Of a stretch of 64,000 nt of DNA, positions 22,449 to 33,977 are shown piece after piece. This stretch comes from Beta vulgaris subsp. vulgaris. Taxonomy: Eukaryota; Streptophyta; Magnoliopsida; Caryophyllales; Amaranthaceae. A model generated the notes under the pieces. It saw only the letters and a program-made list of their open reading frames with translations. It did not search any database and was not told the origin of the DNA. The first letter of the stretch is position 1. Each line of letters starts with the position of its first letter. The stretch spans positions 45,217,558 through 45,281,557 of the forward strand of contig NC_079205.1 in assembly GCF_026745355.1 (NCBI RefSeq), written 5' to 3'. Both the position numbers and the translations under genes were made by a program.

Positions 22449-24150
22449 ATGCAATCAACTTTCTTATTTCATGACATGTTTCAGGCTCTTGTGGATAATG
22501 ACACTTGGACTCTTGAGCCCCTTCCTTCAAGCAAACATGCTTTCGATAGCCAGTGGGTTTACCGCATTAAATACCATTCTGATGGGCGTGTTGAACGGCT
22601 TAAGTCTCGGTTGATTGTCTTTGGTAATCATCAGCAGGCGGGGATTGATTACACAAGGACGTTTGCTCCTGTTGCCAAATGACTACTGTTCGTGCCTTTC
22701 TTGCTGCTGCTTCCATAAATTGGGAGCTTCATCAGATGGACGTCCATATATAATTTAGAGCATATAAATAGACAAATACATACAGTTTAAGGGTAATAGA
22801 AAAAAAATATTCGAGAGGGGGGGCTAGGTATGTGGATAATGACTATAAGTCAATTCTTTCAGATTAGATGTTTCAAATAACAATTCAAACGCAAGTAGGA
22901 GACTTTTTTTTGATATGGCGGTGAAATAGACATAATTTCAAATAGTAGAAAGCAGGAAGGAGATAAATAAAAGGGAGGCCGATATCACCCTAAAAAAGGG
23001 GAACACAGCCACGAGAAGCTTCCTCATGGCTTTGCTCGTACCGATTCCAATCTTGTTTGTCGCTTGCGCAAATCTTTATATGGCTTAAAGCCGACTCATC
23101 GATGTTGGTTTGCTAAACTGGTCACAACTTTGAAAGGGTATGGTTTCTTGCAATCCTACTCTGATTATTCTTTGTTCACCTTTACCCGTGGCACCATTCA
23201 TATCAATGTGTTGGTTTATGTTGATGATCTTATTATTTCTGGGAATGATTCCGCTACTATATCTTTGTTCAAATCTAATCTCAGTGATTGTTTTAAGTTG
23301 AAAGACTTGGGTGCTCTCAAATATTTTCTGGGTATTGAAGTTGCTCGTAACTCGTCGGGGCTCTTTCTTTGTCAACGGAATATTATTTCTGAGGTTGGCA
23401 TGTTAGGTGCGAAACCGTGTGGTTTTCCTATGGAGCAGAATCATCGTCTTGGTCATGATGAGGGTCGCTTATTTGATGACCCCAGACGTTACCGTCGACT
23501 TATGTATATGGTTGTTACTCGCCCTGATCTTGCATATTGTTTTCACATTCTTTCTCAGTTCCTCCAGGCCCTCATTTTTCCCACTGAGAAGCGGCTGTCC
23601 GAGTTGTTCGTTATTTGAAGGGTACACCTGGTCAGGATATTATTCTTCGTGCTGATAGTGATCTTACTCTTCAGGGTTGGTGTGACTCTGATTAGACTGC
23701 GTGTCCTATTACTCGCCGGTCTTTGTCTGGTTGGCTTGTCTTCTTGGGTGCTTCTCCTATCTCTTGGAAGACTAAGAAACAACACACTGTCTCTTTGTCG
23801 TCTGCTAAGGCCGAGTATAGGTCGATGACTACCATTACTTGCGAGCTTAAGTGCCTCAAGGGGCTGTGGTTAAGTCTTTGTGTGCATCATCCTAAGGCTA
23901 TTGCTCTTTTCTGTGAAAGTCAGTCTACTCTTCATATTGCTAACAATCCCGTGTTTCGTGAGCGCACCAAGCACATAGAAATTGATTGTCATTTTGTACA
24001 TGATGCTATCAAAGATGGGTTGATTTCTCCATCTTATGTGTCCACGTCTACTTAGTTAGCTGACATTTTCACCAAAGCACTTGGCAAGTTTCAGTTTGAT
24101 CATCTCATGTCGAAGTTGGCATTTTTGCTCCCCATACTCCAACTTGAGGG
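22449..24150 (+). pseudogene. Copia 2 RT-RNase H remnant
   Basis: The RT N-terminal part is at 22449-22740 (WVYRIKYHSDGR, GIDYTRTFAPVAK). About 22743-23010 is foreign, non-coding filler in place of the segment that should follow. RT resumes at 23040 ([30 protein letters not shown]). RNase H follows to 24110 (SSAKAEYRSM, TKHIEIDCHF, LADIFTKAL) with frameshifts near 23615. Stops at 23693-23695 and 24053-24055 sit where Trp and Gln are expected, each one transition away. Catalytic YVDD is intact but the frame is not. Confidence 0.88.
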
Positions 24151-24153
24151 CGG
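24141..24153 (+). other. Copia 2 polypurine tract
   Basis: AACTTGAGGGCGG immediately before the 3' LTR, similar to the PPT of copia 1. Confidence 0.7.
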
Positions 24154-24312
24154 TGTTGAGATATTTTAGGATTTCTGATTCCTATCTTTTAGGCAACTTT
24201 CTTATCTTTGTGATTTCCTCCCTTATGAGGACTCCCAGGGCTGTATGTTACGTTCAAAGGCAAATTCAATCAAATAGAGCAAATTATTCTTCTCTCTAAA
24301 ATCTTTCTGTCA
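24154..24312 (+). repeat. Copia 2, 3' LTR
   Basis: 159 bp, TGTTGAGATA...TCTGTCA, followed by TSD copy CATAT. Confidence 0.92.
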
Positions 24313-24317
24313 CATAT

Positions 24318-25593
24318 ACATTTGTAATATAAAATACAATATTGCTATATTTGATAATCAATATTGTTTTACTTTTCTTTTATCTTAATTTTTAAAAATA
24401 TTACTTCTTTATTTTATAAATAACATGAGATCGCAGGAACGTTATATATGTTCCAGCATGGGAGGATTTAGGTATTTCTTATAATGGTATTACGTATTGT
24501 CGAAAATTGTTGCCATTCTTTTGCAAAATGAAACACTAGTTAAGATGGAGTAAATTTTGAGGTGAAGTTATATGTTGCTATATTCCAATCAATTGTAAGC
24601 TTTTGTGCTAATTAATACTGGTACGTTAGTAGAAGCTATGTGTTATTCAATTTGTATCTTTATAATCTACCTATAAAAATTAGCATCATTCACATTTCAT
24701 TGTCTATTTCATAGTTTTTGGGGATTTGTAGATAAGAAAAAAAATAGTCAATCTTAGATTTAAACCTAAATTACAAGAAGACGAAATTACATGTTTTTGT
24801 GTAATCTTGTCTTCTTTTTTATTATTTTAGAGCTAGCTATGTATTTATTTTCAATTTAATTTCGTTTCTATTTTAGGTTTAGCTTTCTAATTTTTTTTTG
24901 ATTTTTTCTAGTCACTGTAGATCTAGGATTTTTTTTTTTTTTTTTTTGTAATTTGAAGTTAATGTAAATTTATTGTAATTTGGAGTTACTCTACTCTGTT
25001 CATGCTATATTCGGTTAATGTTGCTGGTTGATTTTTGAATAAACTAATCTATTGAATAAACTACTTTGTTGATTCCGATTATTGGCTTATTACTCTTTTT
25101 CCCTCCTCTTTTCCTCTAATTATTATGGTGAATTTTTTTAGTACAAGTGGAGGTCAACTGATCCAATCGAGACATAAAATCGGATCGCGTAACCTAATTT
25201 ATTGGTCAAGTATTCAACCAAATCAGACATTCGTCAACCGCTCTGAACCCTGTTGATCCCATTTAATTTTGGATCAGTTAAACCCAAATTGACCGGATCA
25301 ATTGAGCTTATTTTCCATTAGTGAAATCACAATTAATAGTCAAATTTAAAGTGAAGTATATAAATAAGACCAAAGTGCCAAGTGAGTAGCTAGATTAATA
25401 AGAGAAGGAGGTAGTATTTGCTAAGAGGACCTCCATCATGTATAATAATACTGGTGTATAGTATATGGGACATTTGGTTAGTTAATAAATTATAATATTG
25501 GATTGTTACTTATTGCAAATAGAACTCCAGTTTTTAGTTATCTAAATCTCTATATTGGGTTGTTATTTACCAAAATATGTGTAAAGCACGAAT
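24318..25593. other. AT-rich intergenic stretch
   Basis: Contains T runs (24890-24950) and a GGATC/TGATC-rich patch at 25140-25330 resembling the word-rich ends of hAT MITEs, without identifiable termini. No gene seen. Confidence 0.4.
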
Positions 25594-26013
25594 AGCGTGA
25601 GCATAGAATATTCTCCATGATTCAAGCATAGAGATTAATGTAATAATAAGTGAATTTATTTTTGTATTCGTTAGGGGAAAAAGTCAAAGAAAGAAGAAGG
25701 CATATAAAAGGGAGAGAGAGGTCAATGACATGTTTTGGACGCAATATTGTGAGAAAGACATTAGTGAACTAAACATTCCTGTAAACGACGATCAGTCGCG
25801 AAGAAAGATAGTGAAGTATATTAGTTTGGTGGATCTCCAACCACCCGCGGTTTTTTACCCATCTTCATTGGGGTTTTTCGCGTCACCACTTTTGTATGTT
25901 CATCCCCTTTGACTCCCCTTTGCATTCTTTTGTCGCATCGACTTTAACATCATCTGGTTGACACGTCCCACAAACTTCAATTTCATCATAAGTGATAAAT
26001 TTTAGCATAAACA
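25594..26013 (+). repeat. Tat element, 5' LTR (truncated)
   Basis: 420 bp matching 34496-34916. Homology starts abruptly at AGCGTGAGC; the sequence to the left does not match the first 224 bp of the 3' LTR, so the true 5' end has been deleted or replaced. Confidence 0.9.
25703..25709 (+). promoter_or_regulatory. LTR TATA box
   Basis: TATAAAA within GGCATATAAAAGGGAGAG. Conserved in the 3' LTR at 34606-34612. Likely the core promoter of the retroelement transcript, though the upstream U3 sequence of this copy is lost. Confidence 0.55.
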
Positions 26014-26016
26014 ATT

Positions 26017-26033
26017 TGGCGCCCACCGTAGGG
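26017..26033 (+). other. Tat element primer-binding site
   Basis: TGGCGCCCACCGTAGGG, three bases inside the 5' LTR. This form is common in Tat-lineage gypsy elements. I do not assign the tRNA. Confidence 0.8.
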
Positions 26034-26068
26034 CATAACCAGGCCATCTACTATTCAAAATCCGTCAA

Positions 26069-27535
26069 ATGGGAAAAACAACTAACCTCGAGGAAATGCG
26101 AAAGCAGTACGAGCAAATGAGAGCAGAAATGCTCGAAATAAAGCAAGCTAACGAGCGTCTAACTACCGACTTTACGACATCGCAGGAGAGGATCCAGAAG
26201 TTGCAAGAGGAGTTAGCATCGTCCAGGGATTCGAATACCCGGCGTCGAGAAAATCTGAACGATATCCCTTTTATGGGGAATCTCTCTGAGTCGGATAATG
26301 AAGAGCCTGAAGATGACGAAGAGCCCGAGGATGAAGAGCCCTTGAACAATGAAGAGAACGACCAAGGTGAAGGAGAAGCGAATCTTATGACAAAGCGCAT
26401 GGATCAAATCGAAAAGCAAAACAAGCGCTTGAGAAGCTCATGTCCCATCTCCCCGGAGCCCCAACACCAGGCATCGTGGAACACCCCGACGGCTACGCAG
26501 AGTCACCCTTCGTTGATAGGATCTCAAGGGTCGTGCTCCCAAGAAGCTCAACCTGCCTACCTTAGCTGCTACTTATGATGATTCAACCGATCCAGGCGTG
26601 CATGTCGCGCAATACAAACAACGGATGTGGCAAGCGTCAATTCCCTGGCATTTGGTAGAGGCATGCATGTGCAAGTCGTTTGGAGCCACGCTCACCGGTC
26701 CCGCTCTCAAGTGGCTGGGATCTCTTAAGCCAGGAAGCATTGGCAATTTCTCCACCCTCGTCAATAAGTTCTATGAGAAGTTTGAAGGCAGTCGCAGCCT
26801 GGAAAAGCAAACGAGCGACCTATATGGCGTCGTGCAGGGACCCAAAGAATCTGTTCGCGATTATTATAATCGCTTTAACAAAGAAATGATTAGCACTAAA
26901 GATCTTGATACTAAGACTGCTATTGAATGTTTCAGAAAAGGATTAATCTTGCGGTCGAAGCTATACAATCGTCTGACAAAGTATCCATGCCAGACGTTCG
27001 AGGAAGTCAAGTCGCGAGCGTTAGCACAGATGAGGTTGGAGGAAGACGATGCCATCCTCAACAGCATATCCACCCGAAGCGCACCAGATACTCCTGCTGA
27101 TCGGAAGGCCTTTGTCCCTAAGAAGAACAACTGGCGAAGTCACCCTTATAGCCGTTCAAACCAGGTAAACAATGTTACTGACGTTGTCGAAAGTGCAGGT
27201 AACAGCGCGAGGACGGAGTCGCCAACCTTCCCTGCCCTAGATTCCTACGGATTTTCCGTTGACGTCGGAGGTGTCGTGAATGCCTTATCCAAAATCGGAG
27301 CGCCAGTTCGTTGGCCAAAAAAGAGCGACCGTCCGGAAGCGCAAAAAGATCAAACAAAATGGTGTCAGTTCCATCATGACCATGGTCATAAGACGGAGGA
27401 GTGCATTGCGTTGCGACGAGAAGTTGCGTTCATGCTCAATAAGGGGCATCTTAAGGACCCCTTGAGCGACAAAGGTAAAGCGTCCTTTGGAAGAAATACC
27501 GCGCAATCCGACCCTCCTGCGTCACCCACACACGT
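26069..27535 (+). pseudogene. Tat element Gag
   Basis: Starts MGKTTNLEEM with an N-terminal coiled coil (about residues 5-50) and an acidic stretch. The capsid-like domain follows at 26598-27000 (GATLTGPALKWLGSLKPGSI, then SVRDYYNRFNKEM). A histidine-rich finger WCQFHHDHGHKTEEC ends it (about 27360-27405), the pattern typical of this lineage in place of a CCHC knuckle. Two frameshifts, near 26437 and 26540, move the frame away and back, so the protein is interrupted between coiled coil and capsid. Confidence 0.88.
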
Positions 27536-28160
27536 AAAGGTAATCAACGTCATCTTTGGTGGATCTGATGTATGTGAAGTAACGTATTCCGCAGCCAAAA
27601 GGCTAGCAAGAGAGGGTACCCCCTCGTTCGCCGTTTATAAATCTTGCAGGTCAGCTGAGGAACGCAAGCTCGAAGCAATGGCGATAACCTTTGACGATGA
27701 CGACGTCTGCGACGTGGAGCATCATGACGGATTAGTCATATCCCTGACTGTCAGCAACTGCTTGTTGAAGCGAGTGTTGGTCGATGGGGCAAGCTCAGCC
27801 AACATCAGATTCAAAAGCGCCCTCGAAAGTATGGGTCTGTGCGATAAAGATATTACTAAAAAATCTACTGTTTTGGTAGGTTTCAGTGGAGAGGCTCAAC
27901 ATACTGTCGGAGATATCACACTGCCAACACTAGCCAAAGGCGTCAACCTGCAAACCAGGTTCAACGTTGTGGACTGTCCGTCAGCGTACAACATCATTCT
28001 CGGCACCCCATGGATACATAAGATGAAGGCCGTCCCTTCAACCTATCATCAGTCGCTGAAGTTTCCTACCAAATGGGGCGTCCAAGAAATAAAGGGCGAG
28101 CAGAAGTCTGCAAGGGAATGCTATAGTTCATCACTCAAGCCTCCAAAAGCGACTATCTAG
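27536..28160 (+). pseudogene. Tat element aspartic protease
   Basis: Continuous with the Gag frame. The active-site segment RVLVDGASSANIRF is at about 27768-27810, and PSAYNIILGTPWIHK (about 27980-28025) is the typical downstream flap/hydrophobic region. The active-site triplet is D-G-A rather than the more usual D-x-G. The frame stops at 28158-28160, where family members normally read on into RT. Confidence 0.85.
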
Positions 28161-28189
28161 CAATTAAAGGATGGGTCAGCGCCGGACGC

Positions 28190-29282
28190 GCCCATTGAGC
28201 AGGACATGGATGAAGTGATGCTCGATCCATCCATCCCCGATCGCGTCGTTCGAATCGAAGCGACATTGTCGTAGGAGATACGAGGACAATTAGTTGATTT
28301 TTTGAAAGCTAACCAAGATTGTTTTTCTTGGTGCCATGAAGACATGACATGAATCATTCCTAACGTCATCACGCATAAACTCAACGTCGACCTCGCTCAC
28401 AAGCCTGTAAAGCAGAAAAGACGCAAGTTCGCTCCTGAAAGGAACCAAGTCATCAATGATGAGGTCCAGAAACTGATCGATGCCGGAAAGATCCGCGAAG
28501 TAAAGTACCCAGATTGGCTAGCCAACGTCGTGGTGGTCAGCAAAAAGAACGGGAAGTGGAGAGTCTGCATCGACTTCACAGATCTAAACAAAGCATGTCC
28601 CAAGGATCCATTCCCTCTCCCTCATATAGATGCAATGGTCGACGCGACGGCCGGTCACGAGCTTTTAACGTTCATGGACGCGTATTCCGGGTACAACCAA
28701 ATATTGATGCATCCGGACGACCAAGAAAAGACCGCGTTCGTTACCGATAAAGGTATATATTGTTACAAGGTTATGCCTTTTGGTTTGAAAAATGCAAGTG
28801 CCACATATCAGCGGCTGGTCAATCAAATGTTTAAAGATCAACTGGGTGATACTATGGAAGTGTACATCGACAATATGCTCGTCAAATCCAAGCAAGCAGG
28901 CGATCACATTCAGCATCTGTCGGAGGCTTTCGACGTATTACGAAGGTATGGCATGAAATTAAACCCTACTAAATGCACCTTTGGAGTGTCCGCAGGAAAA
29001 TTTCTAGGGTACGTCGTGACGCAACGAGGAATTGAAGCCAGCCAAGACCAAATAGAAGCCATCGTCAACATTCAGTCCCCACGAAGCGTCAAGGAAGTGC
29101 AAAAGTTGACAGGTCGCATGAGCAAGTGGGCAATAGCACTCAGCGCGTACGATATCCAGTTTCATCCCAGAACCGCTGTCAAGTCACAAGCTTTGGTAGA
29201 TTTTGTGGCAGACTTTAGCCCAGAGCTGGAAAAGCTCGCAGACGATGAAGTCGCAAGGATTAATCAAGTGAACGACGACTCC
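28190..29282 (+). pseudogene. Tat element reverse transcriptase, mutated and deleted
   Basis: RT motifs run from 28360 (NVDLAHKPVKQKRRKFAPER) through KNGKWRVCIDFTDLNKACP, MPFGLKNASATYQR and YIDNMLVKS to LTGR at about 29120. The catalytic YxDD reads YIDN; codon 28872-28874 is AAT where GAT is expected. After LTGR the frame jumps directly to KWAIALSAYDIQFHPR, so the thumb and the ordinary RNase H (roughly 170 residues in relatives) are missing without loss of frame. In-frame stops precede the domain at 28272-28274 and 28350-28352. Confidence 0.9.
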
Positions 29283-29702
29283 TAGATATTGTTTGTTGAT
29301 GGATCTTCTAATTTTCGTGGTGCAGGTCTAGGCATTGTGCTAAAGTCACCACAAGGGGGGAAGATAGTGCGAGCCATTTGCTGTGAATTTAGAGTAACGA
29401 ATAATGAAACCGAGTACGAGGCGCTCATAGCCGGAATGACGTTAGCAGAGGACATGGGAGCGAAAGCATTAAAAGTCTTTAGCGATTCACTTTTGATAGT
29501 CAGCCAAGTCAAAGGCGAATTCGCAGCAAAAGACTCTAAAATGGCCATGTATTTAGAAATAGCTCAGAGTAAAAGTAAAGTGTTTAATTCGTTTGACATT
29601 TTGCAGATACCTAGGGACCAGAATACACAAGCGGATGCATTGGCCAATCTCGGATCTTCTTTAAGGGACGTTTCGTTTACGTCCGTCCTATCGTTCATTT
29701 GA
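29283..29702 (+). pseudogene. Tat element second (archaeal-type) RNase H
   Basis: A stop at 29283-29285 is followed in the same frame by FVDGSSN, NNETEYEALIAG, VFSDSLLIVSQV and NTQADALANLGS. These supply the D-E-D-D catalytic residues of an RNase H. Its position between RT and integrase identifies the additional RNase H of Tat elements. Because the ordinary RNase H is deleted, this would be the only one left. The frame ends at 29702 through a frameshift. Confidence 0.87.
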
Positions 29703-31077
29703 CAAACCTTGCTATCGCTAGGAGTATCGGGGACGCTGTCGCAACGACGACCGATCAGCCTCGAGACAATCATGGGGTCGTAATTAATGTTGATAATCCC
29801 GCACCAAAAAGCGACCCTGACGACGAGGAAGTAAGTGTCAGTTGGACAAAGCCATTTTATGATTTCCTTGCTAACAATGTACTCCCAACAGATAAGGCGG
29901 AAACACGCATAATTCGATTCAAGGCGTCGCGATACGTACTCATTCAAGCAAACTATTCAAAAAGTCTGCCGCAGGCCTCTACCTACGTTGTTTGGAAAAG
30001 GAGCAGTGGGGGCAAGTCCTGAAGGACATGCATGACGGCACCTGTGGGAATCATTCAGGAGGATGCAGCTTGTCCAATAGAGTATTGCGCATGGGATATT
30101 ATTGGCCAACAATGAGGAAGGACGCAATAAGGTATGTCGCCAAATGCGATAGTTGTCAACGACATGCAGGTATGACGCACAAACCTTTTGAACTTTTGCA
30201 TCCTACTCTAACACCTTGGCGTTTCATGAAGTGGGGCATGGACATAGTTGGTAAATTACCTCCAACCCAAGGTCAAAAGGTCTTTATGTTGGCACTAACT
30301 GACTATTTTTTTAAGTGGATTGAGACAGGTTCTTTTCAACAGGTACGCGATAAGGAAGTGATTTCCTTTATATACACTAACATCATTTGCAGATTCGGCG
30401 TCCCGTCCGAGATAGTATGCGACAACGGGTCGCAGTTCATTAGCAACGAGACAAGACGCTTCTGCGATGAATGGGGCATAGTGCTGCAAACGTCAACGCC
30501 AAGATACCCGCAAGCCAATGGACAGGTTGAGTCCAGCAACAAAACGATCATTGACTCTTTGAAGAAGCGGCTCGCAGCCAAGAAAGGTAAATGGGCGGAG
30601 GCGTTGCCTTCCATCTTATGGGCTAACCGTACAACACCGCACACCGCCACCGGACAAACTCCGTTCTCACTAGTCTATGGTTGCGAGGCTGTCTTGCCTT
30701 CGGAGGTGAATGTCCCAACTGCGAGATGCAGCCTAGCGATGGAGCGACGGAACATCGATGAGTTGATTAACGACCTAGATACCATTGAGGAGTTGCGCGA
30801 CGCAGCGCTGGTGCGCATGGTGGCACAGCAGCAAATAGAAGCGAGGAGCTTCAACAAAAACGTCCTAGCCAAGTCTTTCGTCGAAGGAGATTGGGTCCTA
30901 AGGAAAGTATTCCAGAACACACAAGAGGCTAACGCTGGCAAGTTAGGTCAGAAGTGGGAAGGACCATATCAAATTAGTAAAGTAGTAGGCCATGGAGCCT
31001 ACCAATTGGTCCGACGAGACGGAAGCTCCGTACCTCGTAGCTGGAATGCCACACACCTCAAACGATACTACTTTTAA
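29699..31077 (+). pseudogene. Tat element integrase
   Basis: A linker frame (29699-30022) overlaps the integrase frame (29992-31077). The zinc finger shows HDGTCGNHSG and CDSCQRH. The catalytic core has D in MDIVGKLP, D in VCDNGSQF and E in ANGQVESSNK, so the D-D-E triad is complete. The C-terminal part (KWEGPYQISKVVGHGAYQL) is the usual gypsy integrase tail; I see no chromodomain. This is the best preserved enzyme of the element, but it is out of frame with everything upstream. Confidence 0.9.
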
Positions 31078-31483
31078 AGCTAAGTGACAAGATTTGTTTT
31101 CCCAGTTTTTTTTTTAAAAAAAAGAAAAAAAAGAAAAAACAAAGATACATATATACACATAGAGATGTAGAATAGTTCGTAATGCTATTATACCTGGGTC
31201 GCTAGGTGTTAGCGACCATAGTGTTCTCTCACTGGGTACTTGTTGAAGTTGCAGGCAAATTGTCCCCCATTCAACTTATTAACGTCTCGACGATTTTCAC
31301 AAGGCATTAGATAGACTTGCATCTTGCCACCATAAAAAGGGTTTCGGTCCACTATTGCCTTAGCCGACGCGACGACAGGGGCACAGTCATTTTAAAGTCA
31401 TAGCTACTGATGACATTTCAGCCATCCCCCTGACGGGCACATGTAAGTTTTATGTATTTCCTATGTGTATTCTAAAAGTCGTT

Positions 31484-31612
31484 TAGTCCAAACGACACGT
31501 CTGAACGACCAATGATGACTTTTATTAAGTCCAAACGATACTTCTGAACGACCAATGATGACTCTTATTAAGTCCAAATGATACGTCCGAACGACCAAAG
31601 ATGGCCTACTGG
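31484..31612 (+). repeat. Three 43-bp tandem repeats
   Basis: Units at 31484-31526, 31527-31569 and 31570-31612 share AGTCCAAACGA, TCTGAACGACCAA and TGATGACT. They lie between integrase and the antisense gene. Short arrays here are common in Tat-lineage elements. Confidence 0.8.
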
Positions 31613-31949
31613 ACGCTTGACTAATCCTCTAGAAACAACGGAATAACGACTGAGACACATGCATGTGACACACAGTAGAGACATAAGATTATCTATGTTA
31701 AAAATTCAAAAGCAACGAAGTAAATGATAGAAATTAAAAGAGTTATGGTCACCCCCATAGGTTACCCAAAAGTATAGTATAAACAGTCACTCCCTTGAGT
31801 GACTTAAAACATAGTTTGATTAAAAGTTTAAACGAAAGAAGCATGACGCAAGGGATTAAGAAATTAAACGTCAGGGATCTTCTCAGCTTCCTTCCCCTTT
31901 GACGCTTCAGCTGGCAAGACAGTGGCTGGGCTTCCTTCTCAGTCTCAGG

Positions 31950-33776
31950 TCAGGAGGCACATCTGACGCTATGAACCCAGCACAAGAGGGGCTTTTCATT
32001 AACCTTTGATGAAGAATCCGCCGTCGCAGCCAAGTCCTCCTCATCCATAAGATCTTTCATTGACCCCATGAATTGGATGTATAGGTCAATGTCCTTTTGC
32101 GGCGTCCATGACGCTGTCTTCTTCATCAGAATATGGTACATCAGCTTGGCCCTAACCCTAGTTGTCACCTCAGCCCCAAGAAGGTCCATCTCGTTCTTCT
32201 GAGCGTCAATACTCGCCTGGAGAGCCGTGATCTCCTGACGCGAGGATTCTTCCAGCGTAGTCGCCTTCTGCCTAATCTCTTCCAGCTCCTCCCCATTTTT
32301 CTTCAGAGTTTCCTTCATCTCCTTCATAGTCTCCTTGCAGGACTCCAATTCAGCACCTTTGGACTTCACGTCCGCTTATGCTTTCTCCATTCTCTGCTTC
32401 ATGGACAGATGACCCTTCAGCAGAGAGGAGATCTCTCTTTTTGCCATTAGGAGATGTTGGGAAGACTGCGTAAAAGAAAGAGGATATGTGTCAGGTGTCA
32501 TTACCATAGCAGCATAGTGTCCAAGACAAGGGTAAAGCAAATGTCCATACTTGGAATAGGAGCTCTAGCCCATCTGACATCATGCGAGGGAGAGTGTGAT
32601 GGGAAAGAGGAACCTGTCGGCCTCCGGCCATATGGACCTCTCCAACGACATGAAGTCGTTAGGGACGGTCACAGAATAGGAAGGCCCGCTCTTCTCTGGA
32701 GGGGCTAGGAAGTCAGTCTTGCGCGTCTTGGACGCGACGTGTGTTCGTCGTCCAAGTGAACGACGACCGCGTGTCCTTTTTAGACGATGCTGACGCAGCG
32801 TCAGCGGAGGACTCCCTCTTGCGCTTGCGCAAAGTTCAGCCAGCGCTGCCATCCAAACTCCCCCTAGGACGCGACTGAGATGAACCTGTCCAGGAAAGGT
32901 TAAAACGTCAGTATGAAACCGGCCCTACTAAAAGTCCGACCCATGAGTAAAGTAAAAAAAAATATATAGACTCACCAGAAGCCATAGATGAACAACTGTC
33001 TTGAGAAGCAAAAGAATTTTTCTGAACTGCCTGTCCTCCTCTGACACCTTCAGAAACTTGTCACAGAGACTTTGAGACTCGTCGCGATGCGACAACAATT
33101 TTGGGTTAAGACCTGCAGTAGAAACGATGTAAGAGTGGTGTTAACGACGCATCACGAATTTAGAAAGACTGAAAATAAACACACCTTCGGTATTCCAGCC
33201 GCCAACCAGAGACGCCCCGGCTTCCCCTAGCGACGATCTCTTCACAAACACAAACCTGTTTTTCCAACCTCTGTCGTTGACTGTATCCCCCGACCAGAGG
33301 CTCTAACCTCGCCTTTGCATGCAAGACTATCCTATTTTTCGCCTTAACCCTAATCTCATAATGTAACAGCAAGTCGTAAAGGGTGAAGGCTTCGTCCCAC
33401 GACGCCGTCACCCTGTCGATGACGCTCAGGATTCTCCAGACTTGGGGCATAATCTGCCCTGGGCTGATTTGGTAAATCTCATCAGATCCCTTGCCAAAGG
33501 GGTGAAGGGAAGCCTAAGACCTATTTTGAAAGGGTATTCATAGAGCACTACCCATTTTTGGGGACACAATTCTGGGGGTTCGTCAGGTTCAGCATTTCTA
33601 ATGACAGTACTTTCAGGCAAATTTCCTAAGTCTAGAAACCTTAAAAGGTCACCTTCTGACATTGTTGACAGTTCGTCCTCATTTTCTACCCTTAGTCGTT
33701 CTACAACTTTTTCTTTCCCTTTCGATTTCTCTTGGTTTTTCACAAAAGTCCTAATGCTGCGTCTACTAGGCGCCAT
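31950..33776 (-). pseudogene. Antisense, apparently intron-containing gene in the Tat element
   Basis: On the strand opposite Gag-Pol. Exon 1 runs from an ATG at 33776 to about 33185. It encodes a basic N-terminus, then WVVLYEYPFKIGLRLPFTPL and, after a 1-base frameshift near 33480, MPQVWRIL, the pattern of the Pfam family Transposase_28 (putative gypsy-type transposon). GT-AG introns are plausible at 33113-33184, 32886-32975 and 32466-32550. The last segment (31950-32465) is a long coiled coil (ELEEIRQKATTLEESSRQEI). Antisense genes at this place are known in Tat relatives such as maize Grande1. Role unknown. Confidence 0.65.
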
Positions 33777-33968
33777 GAGAACGGTGGAGGAAGAGACAAT
33801 AGAGCAAATCAAAGGAAAAAATGAGCGAAAAAGTGCGAAATTACCTGGTGTCAGCGATCGATTTTCCGAAGGAGAGAGTAAAGGAAGTTATGGAAGTTGC
33901 CTTACTTAAAGAGAGAGAAAGATTTGATGAAGTGAGAGTAAAAGTTATGATCTTCTCACCCGCTTAAG

Positions 33969-33977
33969 TTATTTATG
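33969..33977 (-). promoter_or_regulatory. Possible TATA box of the antisense gene
   Basis: Minus-strand CATAAATAA about 195 bases upstream of the ATG at 33776. AT-rich matches are common here, so this is only a candidate. Confidence 0.25.

Larger units (their letters stand above)
22215..24312 (+). mobile_element. Ty1/copia retrotransposon, internally deleted
   Basis: LTRs at 22215-22374 and 24154-24312 are bounded by a perfect 5-bp duplication CATAT (22210-22214, 24313-24317). A PBS and PPT flank the interior. Gag, protease and integrase are gone; only RT and RNase H remain. The LTRs still have intact ends, so the deletion happened inside the element or was already present when it moved. Confidence 0.93.
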
